The notes: generated by a model from the letters alone, not told the origin. A stretch of DNA of 64,000 nt from DASQZT01 sp035638575 (GCA_035638575.1 DASQZT010000290.1:17043-81042); one strand, 5' to 3'; counted from the first letter of the stretch, positions 31,842-40,830 are shown. Numbers and translations: made by a program.

Positions 31842-33311
31842 TCACTTCGTCTGGGTAGGCCGCAAATTTTGGTCCATTCGCGTAAAGCCCGCATGGCCCA
31901 TATCGGCGAGCCGCAGCCCGCGTATGCCCGTTTGCAAGTCGAGGCTGACGGTCAGGCGGTTGAACACCAAAGCCTGCGTCCGGCCATGCATTAGCCATAG
32001 CGGCATCACCTCGCGTAAACTGGCAGTCGCGTCGATCACGGCCCGCGCCGCAATCTGTCCAGCCGCCCATTGCGCTTCCGTGGCGAATTCCACGACCCAG
32101 ATGAACTGCGCGAATGGCAAGGTCATGATGGTCGCCACAAGCTTCGGATCAAATTCGGATTCCCGCTCCCGCACAAAATGCCGGAGCGCCGAGCCCGTCG
32201 TGATGAAATAACGGATGATCGTCTGATCCTGCGGCGGGAGTCCGACAAGCGCACCGAGCTTGAAAAGAGTCGGGGCGAGCCGGTCCACCGCATCTGCCGG
32301 ATAGAACACTTTTTCTGGGAGCGCCACGATGAACGCATCGATATCCTCGGCCGAATACGGCGTGCCGCCGGTCACCGGCACGGAGATATAAGGAAGATGG
32401 TTGTCATCGACGATCGCGAGCGCCTGGACCTCATCCCACGCATAACGCATCCCGGGATTCGCCGCGCTGACCGGCTTCCGCCACTCATAGCCCACGACCG
32501 CCACGGCGTGACCGTGCTTGTGCATCGCAGCGAACAGAGGGAAACCGGATTCCACATAAGCGCTCAACTGGCGAAAGAAAGACGGGTCGAGGCTCGTACT
32601 CTTCGTGTCCCGCGTCACATGCACCGGGAACGTGCCGGCCTCCTGAAAAACGCGCTCGGCGTGCGAGACCTGCAGGCCTTTGGACGGAATCAACCCGCCG
32701 GGGTCGAATTGATGCGCCATGAGCGTGATGTCGTGCGTCAAGAACTCCTGGTAAATGTTGTAACGTTCGCTGTAGTGCCGAAGGATCGACCAGCACGCCG
32801 CGTGCGCGCACACCGAAATATCGATGTGCTGGTCCATCGACGGAAAACCCTGAACCACAAGTTTATAGCCGAGAAGATGGACCTTGTGATGCGACGTAAT
32901 GATGTAGCGGCTTGCGCCGTTCCGAACGTCCGGCGAGACGACGCTGCGTCCGATCGTAGCGATACCGGTGGGGCGCAGCACCATATAGCCAAAGTAATGG
33001 TCGCTGAGACGGTCCGGCGTATCCGTGCAAGTAAGCTTCAACGTCGTCTCATTGAAACTGACCGTCTCGTCAAAGAAGTGGAGGCGCACGCAGTCGGAAC
33101 GATAATACTGGCCTTTCTTGGCGTAGAAATTGTAATAAGTGCTCCGATAGTCCTTATCGACGTAATTTCGCTCTATCAATACGCCCTTCACCGCGCCGGA
33201 AATCCCGCCCGCCAGTTTCTTAGCTACGCGCGCAGGTCCGTATTCGGCCGAGAGCTCCGTCTCAAGCCTGGCTAGATCGGCAGTGGAGGTTAACGTCAGC
33301 CAGGTATACAT
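31842..33311 (-). CDS. Predicted papain-like cysteine peptidase, island member
   Basis: 489 residues from the ATG at 33311 (GGAG eight bases before). A papain/C39-like catalytic core lies at about 160-310: Q161 and C168 in DQHIDISVCAHAACW (oxyanion Gln and nucleophile), H268 in HKHGHAVAVVGYEW and D302 in ALAIVDDNHLPY, in the correct order and neighbourhood. Residues 1-155 are mixed beta (VRLHFFDETVSFNETTLKL) and 310-489 helical, both unrecognised. No signal peptide. In a ubiquitin-like setting it could be a deconjugating or precursor-processing peptidase; that is inference from context. Highest similarity group unknown to me. Confidence 0.7.
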   Translation of the reverse strand: MYTWLTLTSTADLARLETELSAEYGPARVAKKLAGGISGAVKGVLIERNYVDKDYRSTYYNFYAKKGQYYRSDCVRLHFFDETVSFNETTLKLTCTDTPDRLSDHYFGYMVLRPTGIATIGRSVVSPDVRNGASRYIITSHHKVHLLGYKLVVQGFPSMDQHIDISVCAHAACWSILRHYSERYNIYQEFLTHDITLMAHQFDPGGLIPSKGLQVSHAERVFQEAGTFPVHVTRDTKSTSLDPSFFRQLSAYVESGFPLFAAMHKHGHAVAVVGYEWRKPVSAANPGMRYAWDEVQALAIVDDNHLPYISVPVTGGTPYSAEDIDAFIVALPEKVFYPADAVDRLAPTLFKLGALVGLPPQDQTIIRYFITTGSALRHFVRERESEFDPKLVATIMTLPFAQFIWVVEFATEAQWAAGQIAARAVIDATASLREVMPLWLMHGRTQALVFNRLTVSLDLQTGIRGLRLADMGHAGFTRMDQNLRPTQTK

Positions 33312-33864
33312 TCCCGATACTCCGCTCCGGCTCCAAGACGTCGAACGTTGTGACAAACGAGTCCATTGGGGCCCTTGCGAGATGCGCCCACGCTCGATTG
33401 ATCCTGCTTGGCGATCAATCTGATAGGTTTATCACGTCTCAGCCGGGAACACCACAGCGAACGGATGAGGAGGATGAGGAGGGGCCTGCGGGCGCCTCCA
33501 TTCAGGCGTTCCTTGCGTTGCAGCATCGGCGATCCCGGAAGCGCTTCGACGCGCGGTGGTGCCGTCGCCTTGTTGATTGTGGGGTGGCCGTTTCCAGGGG
33601 AGCTCCCTAGACGGTTAGCGTCATTGCGCTGATAGGCCTGGCGTTCCAGATGTTTGCGTCGATAAGTACTGGTAAACGCGCTTGCGTCCGCCGAACCACA
33701 TCGCCGTATGGCCGCAGGAGGCTATCCTTGGCCCCCAGCGATTCCTGGCGCCCACAGCCCTTCCCAGCGACCAACCGGGAGTGCCCAAACCGCCACCGGG
33801 AAAGTGTCGGGATGGCACCCCTTGAGCTTAAGTGAACCGTATTGTAAACTCTAGCCGGCAGTCC
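33312..33864. other. 553-base gene-poor stretch at the right edge of the island, including an 8-base inverted repeat
   Basis: GATTGATC (33396-33403) and GATCAATC (33413-33420) form a perfect inverted repeat with a nine-base spacer, 85 bases upstream of the peptidase ATG, a plausible operator. The rest holds short open frames without ribosome sites or recognisable domains. Around 33644-33682, GTTCCAGATG and following bases resemble 26539-26575 at the other island edge. Probable decayed or boundary DNA. Confidence 0.5.
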
Positions 33865-34718
33865 TCAGTAATCCAGCTTGGACAAGTACGCGAAGCTCTG
33901 CCGCAGGCTCTCGACCGGGTCGCCGGGGGTCTGGTCCTGCTCGACGATGTAGTGTTCCACGCCGGCGGCCTGGGCGGCGCGCAGCACTTTGGGCCAGTCG
34001 ATCACGCCGTGGCCGATTTCCTGGAACGCGGTCTTCTCCACCGTCTCCTTGTACAGCAGCGGGGTGCCGGCCGCCTTGTCTTTCAGATGCACCAGGGGAA
34101 CCCGTCCCGCCAGCTTGCCCAGGAATTCCGCCGGATCGTGGCCGGCCACGCTTACCCAGAAGCAGTCCACCTCGAATCCCACCAGCTTCTTGTCGGTATT
34201 GTCCTGCAGCACCTGGAATCCCGTGGTCCCGTTCATCGGTTCGAATTCGAAGGCGTGGTTGTGATAGCAAAAACTCAGGCCGGCCGCGCGGCTCTTCTCG
34301 CCGAAGCGATTCAGCTTGTCCGCCAGCGCGCGGATCGCATCCAGGCCGCCGCGCTCGGCGGGCGGCAGATAGGGGTAGACGGCATAGGAAAACCCGCGCC
34401 GCTTCAAGTCGTCCAGCACGCGCCGCGCTTCGTCGTCCGCGCCTCTGGTCACCAGGGCCGAGTCCAGGTGGATGCTCACCGGCTTCAGCCTCGTGGCTTG
34501 GAGCGCGGGCCAGATCTTGTCCAGACCCGCGAACGTGGCTTCCGCCTCGCGGTAGCCGGCGGCATCGATCGCCCGCAGCGTCTCGGGAGCCTTATCCGGC
34601 AGAAGGGTGCGCACCGTATAGAGTTGCGCGCCGATGGTCCCCAGCCTGCGGGCGCGAAGCGTCGCTGCAGCGCGGCCGTAAGGGAACCGGTCTCCAGGAA
34701 CTTACGTCTCGACGTCAT
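33865..34718 (-). pseudogene. Tat-exported sugar phosphate isomerase/epimerase-like TIM barrel, frameshifted
   Basis: The ATG at 34718 starts a twin-arginine signal (MTSRRKFLETGSLTAAL). About 17 codons in, the frame is lost; a one-base shift near 34668 gives AATLRARRLGTIGAQLYTVR and then the intact 250-codon body from TLLPDKAPETLRAIDAAGY. The body is an AP endonuclease family 2/xylose isomerase-like TIM barrel with metal-site segments (FCYHNHAFEFE, VGFEVDCFWVSVAG, LVHLKDKAAG, HYIVEQDQTPGDP). As sequenced, export would fail unless translation restarts at the GTG at 34614, which would give a cytosolic protein. May be an assembly error. Confidence 0.75.
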
Positions 34719-34772
34719 TTCATCATTATGATACCCGCTGCTCCCGGTAATGAAGGTGGTGCGGCTGGAGAC

Positions 34773-37193
34773 TCACTCGCAGCGCAGGGCGATGATCGGG
34801 TCGACCTTCAATGCCCGGCGGGCCGGAATCCAGGCGGCCGCCGCCGCTACCGCGATCATCATCCCCGAAACCGCCAGGAACGTGGCGGGATCCGTGGGGG
34901 TTGTCTGGTAGAGCTGAGTGGCAATCAGGCGGGTCAGCGCGAACGCCCCGGCGAGGCCGAGGATCACTCCCGCCGAGACCAGCACCATCACCTGGCCCAG
35001 CACCAGGCGGAAAATTCCGAGCCGCGATGCGCCCAGCGCCATGCGGATGCCGATCTCGTGCGCCCGCTGGCTCACCGAATAGGAGAGCACGCCGTACAGC
35101 CCCGTGACGGCCAGCAGCAGCGCGATGGCCGCGAAGACGCCCAGCAGCAGCGTGTAAAACCGCGGCTGCGACACGTTGTCGGAAATCACCTTGCGCATGG
35201 ATTTCAGATCGCTGATGGGCTGGTCCGGGCTGAGGGCGCGGATCTCGCGCTGGGCCAGGCCGGCCAGCCGCATGGGGTCGTCCGATTGCCCGCGCAATAC
35301 CACCGTCATGGCGAATCCCGCAAAGAAGAACTGGCGGTAGTCGCGGTACATCTCCGGCTCCAGATTGCCGCCCAGTTCGCGGTACTTCACGTCTTTGACC
35401 ACGCCGATGATCCGCTGGAACGGCCCCTTGCCCTCGGAGTCTCCCGTGACGCGCTTTCCGATCGCATCCTCGTTCGGAAAATATTTGCGGGCAAACGACT
35501 CGCTGACCACCACGACGGAGGGCGCGTCGGCCCCGTCGGATTCGCTGAAGACCCGGCCCCGGCGCACCGCGATGCCCATGGCGCGGAAGTAGCCGGGGCT
35601 CGCCACCCGCAGTTTCACGAGCTGCCGTTCGCCCGGCGGCGCCGGCCGGCCTTCCACCGCGAAAGTGCCGTTGGCGTCCACGTCGGCAAGCGGCAGCGGC
35701 ACGATGATTCCGGCGGAGTTCAACCCGGGCAGCGTTTGCAGCCGTTCGAGGATGCGGGTGTAGTACGCGGCCTGCTGGGCTTTGCCGGTAATGGCGGCCG
35801 GCAGCGGAACCCGGAGGGTCAGGACGCGGCCCGGATCGAAGCCGGGGTCCACGTGCATCAGCCGGTCGAAACCGCGCAGCATCAGGCTGGCGCCGATCAG
35901 CAGCACCAGCGACAGCGCCGTCTCCACCACCACCAGTAGATTGCGCAGGCGTTGGGAACGCGGCCCCGAGCTGGAAGCGCGCCCGCCCTCTTTCAGGCTC
36001 TCCTGCAGGTTGGGATTGGCGGCGCGCAGGGCCGGGAGCAGGCCGAAGATCAAGCCGGTCGCGAGCGAGAGCGCCAGGGTGAACAGGAGCACGCCGGAAT
36101 CGAGCCGCGTCTGCTCCAGGCGCGGAACCGGGATGCGTTCGGGAAACAGCGCCACCAGGCTCCTGGCGCCCCAGGCGCCCAGCAACAGTCCGGCGCCGCC
36201 GCCCGCCATGGCGAGCAGCATGGTCTCGGTCATCAACTGCCGGACCATGCGCAAGCGGCCCGCGCCCAGGGCGGCGCGCACCGCGATTTCGCGATTGCGG
36301 TCGGCGGCGCGGACCAGCAGCAGGTTGGCGACGTTGAGGCAGGCGATCAGCAACACCATCCCGACCGCCCCCAGCGAGACCAGCAGCGCCGATCGCACGC
36401 GGCTGGTAATCTGTTCGGCGAGCGGGGTCAGCCGGATGCCCCAGCCTTTTCCAATCTCGGCGGGCGCCACGTCGCGGAGCACCGCCAGCGCTTCCGCCTG
36501 CGCCTGCCGCGGCGGGACGCCGGGTTTCAGGCGGACTACGGCATTCGTGCGCTGGTCCCGCTTGCCGGTGTCGTCGGCGGTGAACTGCCAGGGAGTCCAC
36601 AATTCGAACCGCTGATCGAAGAAGAACTCCGGCGGCATGGCGCCGACGATGGTGTACGCCTTGCCGTTCATCATGAGGGGCCTGCCGAGGACGCCCGGGT
36701 CGCGGCCGAAGCGCCGCTTCCACAGCCGGTCGGAGAGCAGCACGACGTCGGCGCCCTGAGGGCCTCCGCCGGCGGCGAATTCCTCCGGGCGGAAGACGCG
36801 GCCGAGGGCCGGCGCGCTGCCCAGCATGCGGAAGGAATCGGAGGAGACACGCCCCCCGTAGACGTTTTCCGGGCCTTCCGCGCCGGTGAGCGTGAGGTTC
36901 TGCCAATGCGAGACCGCCAGCAGTTCGAAGGAGCGGAGGCGCTGCCCGAAGACCATCAGGTCCGCCGGTGAAACGCCGCTCGGCTCGCCCTTGGGATCGG
37001 TTTCGTCCAGGCGGTAGAGGCTGCCCGGATCGCGGTAAGGAAGGGGCCGCAGCAGCACGGCGTTCACCACGCTGAAAATGGCGCTGTTGGCCCCGATGCC
37101 CAAAGCCAGAACGGTTACCACCACCGCGGCGAAGCCGGGCGTGCGCAGCAGCATGCGCGCGCCGTAGCGCAGGTCCTGCCAGAACGCGGACAT
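34773..37193 (-). CDS. MacB-like ABC permease of the acidobacterial 'ADOP' family
   Basis: 806 residues from the ATG at 37193 (MSAFWQDLRYGARML). Features in order: N-terminal helix (GFAAVVVTVLALGIGANSAIF), a large periplasmic MacB-PCD-like domain, three FtsX helices around residues 290-430, a second MacB-PCD-like domain, and a terminal set of three helices ending AAWIPARRALKVDPIIALRCE (the family's invariant tail). This duplicated layout (two FtsX parts in one chain) is characteristic of the acidobacterial permeases. No ATPase gene is adjacent, so the energy subunit must come from elsewhere. Seven bases after the YXWGXW gene. Confidence 0.88.
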   Translation of the reverse strand: MSAFWQDLRYGARMLLRTPGFAAVVVTVLALGIGANSAIFSVVNAVLLRPLPYRDPGSLYRLDETDPKGEPSGVSPADLMVFGQRLRSFELLAVSHWQNLTLTGAEGPENVYGGRVSSDSFRMLGSAPALGRVFRPEEFAAGGGPQGADVVLLSDRLWKRRFGRDPGVLGRPLMMNGKAYTIVGAMPPEFFFDQRFELWTPWQFTADDTGKRDQRTNAVVRLKPGVPPRQAQAEALAVLRDVAPAEIGKGWGIRLTPLAEQITSRVRSALLVSLGAVGMVLLIACLNVANLLLVRAADRNREIAVRAALGAGRLRMVRQLMTETMLLAMAGGGAGLLLGAWGARSLVALFPERIPVPRLEQTRLDSGVLLFTLALSLATGLIFGLLPALRAANPNLQESLKEGGRASSSGPRSQRLRNLLVVVETALSLVLLIGASLMLRGFDRLMHVDPGFDPGRVLTLRVPLPAAITGKAQQAAYYTRILERLQTLPGLNSAGIIVPLPLADVDANGTFAVEGRPAPPGERQLVKLRVASPGYFRAMGIAVRRGRVFSESDGADAPSVVVVSESFARKYFPNEDAIGKRVTGDSEGKGPFQRIIGVVKDVKYRELGGNLEPEMYRDYRQFFFAGFAMTVVLRGQSDDPMRLAGLAQREIRALSPDQPISDLKSMRKVISDNVSQPRFYTLLLGVFAAIALLLAVTGLYGVLSYSVSQRAHEIGIRMALGASRLGIFRLVLGQVMVLVSAGVILGLAGAFALTRLIATQLYQTTPTDPATFLAVSGMMIAVAAAAAWIPARRALKVDPIIALRCE

Positions 37194-37200
37194 GGCGGTA

Positions 37201-37494
37201 TCAGCGCCAGTGTCCCTCGACAAAAACCCACTCGTGCCGGCGGTGGACCCAATGCGCTGGAAACCATCGCACATGCCGGCGAGGCGGCAACACCCAGGCG
37301 CCCGGAACCCACACGAACGCCCGGCCGTCCCAGCGATGGTAGCCGGGAGTCCACACGTAAGCAGGTCCCGGCGCGAGCATTCGTCTCTCCGCCATCGGTG
37401 GCGGCGGGGCGACCCGTACGACGATTTCGGCGGCCAGAGCGGCGCTCGACGCAATGCCAAAGAAAATGGCGGCTAGTAGCCACTTGCGAAACAT
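37201..37494 (-). CDS. Secreted YXWGXW-type repeat protein
   Basis: 97 residues. Signal peptide (WLLAAIFFGIASSAALAA), then aromatic/basic repeats typical of the YXWGXW family: YVWTPGYHRWDGRAFVWVPG, WVLPPRRHVRWFPAHWVHRR and EWVFVEGHW. Such short proteins are periplasmic or outer membrane associated in many Gram-negatives, with unknown role. It lies seven bases before the permease start and may be transcribed with it. Confidence 0.8.
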   Translation of the reverse strand: MFRKWLLAAIFFGIASSAALAAEIVVRVAPPPPMAERRMLAPGPAYVWTPGYHRWDGRAFVWVPGAWVLPPRRHVRWFPAHWVHRRHEWVFVEGHWR

Positions 37495-37547
37495 GGGCGC
37501 ATACCTCTGACTTTATTATGCGCCGCCGAAGGCCGCTTGCACAGCGC

Positions 37548-38273
37548 TTAGTCCATCAGCGCCGCGGCCTTTTCGTCCAGGAACCAGGTGACCCCGCGGC
37601 CGTGGTGCGAGGCGATCTGCGCGGGGTACCGCTTGGGGTCGTACTCCTCGTTGAAGACCGCGCGCACGGCCTCGGCCTTGTCTTCGCCGGCTACCAGAAA
37701 CACGGTGTGCTTGGCCGCCAGCAAGGCTCCCGGCAGCAGCGTCACGCGCCACTGGTTGAACTTCGGCGCGAACACCGCCGCCGCGATCCCTTCCCGGTCC
37801 TCGATCAGCGGATCGCCCGGAAACAGGCTGGCGGTATGGGCATCCGGTCCCATGCCGCGATGCACCAGGTCGAAATGCGGCATCTCGCCCACGTCGAGGC
37901 CGAAAAACTCGCGGATCTCGATGATGTATCGCACTGCCGCGGCCGAGGGCTTCAGCTCGCCGGCGATGCGGTGCACCTGGCGCTGCGGAATGCGCGCCGG
38001 CTTGATGAGGTAATCGTCCACCAGCTTGTAATTGCTGGCGGGGTCGGTGGGTGCAACGCATCGCTCGTCCACCCAGAACAGATGAATGCGGTCCCAGCGA
38101 AATCTCGACTGCGCGAGCTTTTCAAAGAGAAACCGGGGCGTGGTTCCTCCCGAGACCGCGAAGGTGGCGAACTCCTGTCCGGCAAGCACCTCCTCGAGAA
38201 CGGAGATGACGTGATGCGCGCAGGCTTCGGCCGCCGATGCGGGGTCCGGCGCGGTATACCAGCGTACGCTCAT
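37548..38273 (-). CDS. pgl: 6-phosphogluconolactonase
   Basis: 241 residues. Family motifs: FAVSGGTTPRFLFEKLAQ (phosphosugar site), IHLFWVDERCVAPTDPASNY and FDLVHRGMGPDAHTASLFPG. In the last motif most family members have LGMGxDGHxASLFP; here His-Arg precede GMG and Ala replaces the Gly before His, so the substrate loop deviates slightly, although the catalytic His remains. It hydrolyses 6-phosphogluconolactone. Its ATG overlaps the opcA stop (ATGA). Third gene of zwf-opcA-pgl. Confidence 0.9.
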   Translation of the reverse strand: MSVRWYTAPDPASAAEACAHHVISVLEEVLAGQEFATFAVSGGTTPRFLFEKLAQSRFRWDRIHLFWVDERCVAPTDPASNYKLVDDYLIKPARIPQRQVHRIAGELKPSAAAVRYIIEIREFFGLDVGEMPHFDLVHRGMGPDAHTASLFPGDPLIEDREGIAAAVFAPKFNQWRVTLLPGALLAAKHTVFLVAGEDKAEAVRAVFNEEYDPKRYPAQIASHHGRGVTWFLDEKAAALMD

Positions 38274-39262
38274 TTGTCCACAGGATACGCGAGCGCGGCG
38301 GCGGATGCCAGGGTCCTGGTGAAAACCGGGTCGCGCCGCACGATGCCGAGTTCCTCGCGCATCAGCAGGCAGTCGGTGGGCTGCGGCAGGTTGGTGCAAT
38401 GCGAAAGATCGTTCACCGCGATCACCAGCCGTTCGTCCTGGCGGAACAGCTCCACCTGGAAGCCGGGGCCCAGCAGTTGCACGCGGAGCGTCGTGTCCTG
38501 TGCCTCGGCCACCGTCGCCTCCGCGCGCACCCCGGCGTCCGCCAGCGCATTGGCGATCCACGCCGCCATGTACCAGGCCAGCGTCTGGTGGGTCCCGGAA
38601 AAAGCCACGCGAACGGCCGAGATCCGCGGCACCTGCGCCAGGTACTCGCGGTTCTCGAAGAGCTGCGAGAGCATCTCGCGCCAGCGGGTGAGCCGCGTCC
38701 ACGCCAGGTCGCCCAGAAGGACGCCGCCGGCCGCCTGCTCCGCCAGCCTGCGCAGCGCCGCCCTGGCGTCGGGAAAGCCCGAGCTGTCCAGCACCACCTT
38801 TTGGGCCATGGCGGCGATGGGCCCGAATTCCGGCATCTCCGCCAGCCGTGCGCTGCGGCACCACAAGATCACCGGCAGGTCGGCCACGGCCAGTGGCAGC
38901 ACCACCGAGGCCAGGTCGCCCAGCGACGAATCCGAAGCCGTGATTTCGATCTGCTCGCAACAGATCTGCTGGCGCCCTCCGAATGGCATCCAGCACTGCG
39001 CGTAGACCCGCTCTTCTAGCGTGTGCTCGGAGACGCCGCGCAGCCGGATCGACACCGTGCGCGCCGGATGCTCGGGCATGAGGGCCGCGATGGTTTCGCC
39101 CAGCCCCATCACATCCTCGGCCTCCTCCGACAGCACCACCAGCGTCATCGAACAGGCGCGCAGCACTCCCCCTTCGGCCTCGCTCCGCCCCTGCTTGCCG
39201 AACGACCTCCACAGGTCGGACAGTTCCCGCAGAATGTGGTCGGGAGCCACCGTGGCGCTCAT
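38270..39262 (-). CDS. opcA: Glucose-6-phosphate dehydrogenase assembly protein OpcA
   Basis: 330 residues. Matches OpcA layout: an N-terminal domain (ILRELSDLWRSF; ACSMTLVVLSEEAEDVM), a segment RTVSIRLRGVSEH, the stretch SVVLPLAVADLPVILWCRSA and C-terminal mixed domain. OpcA is an allosteric partner needed for full G6PDH activity in cyanobacteria and actinobacteria, and homologues are found in acidobacteria. Its start overlaps the zwf stop by one base (TGATG), and its end overlaps pgl, so all three are translationally coupled. Confidence 0.88.
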   Translation of the reverse strand: MSATVAPDHILRELSDLWRSFGKQGRSEAEGGVLRACSMTLVVLSEEAEDVMGLGETIAALMPEHPARTVSIRLRGVSEHTLEERVYAQCWMPFGGRQQICCEQIEITASDSSLGDLASVVLPLAVADLPVILWCRSARLAEMPEFGPIAAMAQKVVLDSSGFPDARAALRRLAEQAAGGVLLGDLAWTRLTRWREMLSQLFENREYLAQVPRISAVRVAFSGTHQTLAWYMAAWIANALADAGVRAEATVAEAQDTTLRVQLLGPGFQVELFRQDERLVIAVNDLSHCTNLPQPTDCLLMREELGIVRRDPVFTRTLASAAALAYPVDK

Positions 39263-40785
39263 CAGGGTCTTCTCCAGGCGTGGCCGCGGCGCGCCAGCAT
39301 CTCGTCGGCGGCGGCGGGTCCCCAGGTTCCCGCGGCGTAGTTGGGAAAGTCGTACCGGGTTTCCCGCCACGCGTTCTGAATGGGCTCGACCACGCTCCAG
39401 CTCGCCTCCACCATGTCCTGCCGCGTGTAGAGCGTCGCGTCGCCGATGATGGCGTCCAGCAGCAGCGTCTCGTAGGCCGAGGGCGACCGCTCGCCGAAAC
39501 TCGAGCCGTAGTTGAAATCCATGGAGACCGGCCGCAGCTTCATGCCCGCGCCCGGCGTTTTGGACAGGAACTTGAGCGAAATGCCCTCCTCCGGCTGGAT
39601 GCGCACGATCAGCAGATTGGGCCCGCTTTCGGCGCCGTCGGTGTCTTCGAAAATGGCCAGGGGAGCGGCGTTGAAATGGATGGCGATCTCGGTGACCCGC
39701 TTGGGCAGGCGCTTGCCGGTCCGCATGTAGAACGGCACGCCCGCCCAGCGCCAGTTCTCCACGAAAAAAGTGGCCGCCGCGAAGGTGTTGGTCTGCGATT
39801 CCGGATTCACGCCCTCCTCCTGGCGGAAGCCCGGCACTTCCTGCCCGCCGATGCGCGCCGGCCCGTATTGCCCCGGCACGGTGTTCTGGCGGACCTCCCC
39901 GGGCGTCATCGCGCGGATTGAGCGCAGCAGCTTCGAGCGTTCGTCGCGCACCGAGGTGGCGCGAAAACTGGCGCTGGGCTCCATGGCGATGGTGGCCATC
40001 ACCTGCAGCAGATGGTTCTGGATCATGTCGGCCAGCGCGCCGGCTTCCTGGTAGTACGCGCCGCGCCCCTCCACCCCGATGGATTCCGCCGCCGTGATCT
40101 GCACGTGGTTCACGTAGCGCCGGTTCCACAGCGGCTCGAAGATGCCGTTGCCGAAGCGGAACGCCAAAATGTTCTGCACCGTCTCCTTACCCAGGTAATG
40201 GTCGATGCGATAAACGTCGGATTCGTTGAACACCTCGTGCAGGCGGTCGCTCAGCTCGCGCGCGCTGGCCAGGTCGTGGCCGAAAGGCTTCTCCACCACC
40301 AGGCGGCGCCAGCCCGCGCCTTTGGCCAGCCCGGCCGCCCCGATCCCCAGGGCTACCGGCGCATACTGGCTGGGCTGCGTGGACAGGTAGAACAGCACGT
40401 TGCGGCCGGTGTGGCGCGCCTGTTCGATCTCGGCCAGTTTGGCGGCGATGCGCCGGTACAGCTCCGGGTCCCCGATATCGCCAGCCACGTAAAACAGCCC
40501 GCCGGCGAAAGCGCTCCACACCTCCGGATCGATCTTGGTGTCTTCGGAGAACTGTTTGACCGACTCCAGCATTTTTTCGCGGAACTGGTCGTCGGAGAGC
40601 GCCGTGCGCGAAATGCCGATCACCGAGAAACCCGCCGAGAGCCGCCGGTCGTATGCCAGCCGGTAGAGCGCGGGCAGGAGCTTGCGCTTGGTGAGATCGC
40701 CGTTGGCTCCGAAGATCGCGACGGCGCATTCGGGCACTTGCCTTTCGAAGCGCAGGGGGTCCTGAAACGGGTTTTCCAAAGGCAT
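39262..40785 (-). CDS. zwf: Glucose-6-phosphate 1-dehydrogenase
   Basis: 507 residues. NADP site near the N terminus reads IFGANGDLTKRKLLPALYRL (Gly-x-x-Gly-D-L-type; Asn in place of the common Ser). Active site helix RIDHYLGKETVQN with the catalytic Asp/His/Lys. Additional marks: VVEKPFGHDLASA, PFYMRTGKRLPKR, IQPEEGISLKF. First enzyme of the oxidative pentose phosphate pathway. First gene of the zwf-opcA-pgl unit. Confidence 0.97.
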   Translation of the reverse strand: MPLENPFQDPLRFERQVPECAVAIFGANGDLTKRKLLPALYRLAYDRRLSAGFSVIGISRTALSDDQFREKMLESVKQFSEDTKIDPEVWSAFAGGLFYVAGDIGDPELYRRIAAKLAEIEQARHTGRNVLFYLSTQPSQYAPVALGIGAAGLAKGAGWRRLVVEKPFGHDLASARELSDRLHEVFNESDVYRIDHYLGKETVQNILAFRFGNGIFEPLWNRRYVNHVQITAAESIGVEGRGAYYQEAGALADMIQNHLLQVMATIAMEPSASFRATSVRDERSKLLRSIRAMTPGEVRQNTVPGQYGPARIGGQEVPGFRQEEGVNPESQTNTFAAATFFVENWRWAGVPFYMRTGKRLPKRVTEIAIHFNAAPLAIFEDTDGAESGPNLLIVRIQPEEGISLKFLSKTPGAGMKLRPVSMDFNYGSSFGERSPSAYETLLLDAIIGDATLYTRQDMVEASWSVVEPIQNAWRETRYDFPNYAAGTWGPAAADEMLARRGHAWRRP

Positions 40786-40830
40786 TCAGTTCAACATATC
40801 ATGCCCGCCGGCGGCGCCCGCGCGACCCTC

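Noticed and set aside
33350..33632. Plus-strand small open frames at the right edge of the island
   Set aside because: No ribosome site, no recognisable domain, low-complexity composition; two frames overlap each other over most of their length.
33621..33818. Minus-strand frame with a basic GGRKRVYQYL segment, considered as recombinase remnant
   Set aside because: Too short and without catalytic residues; no support beyond a basic segment.
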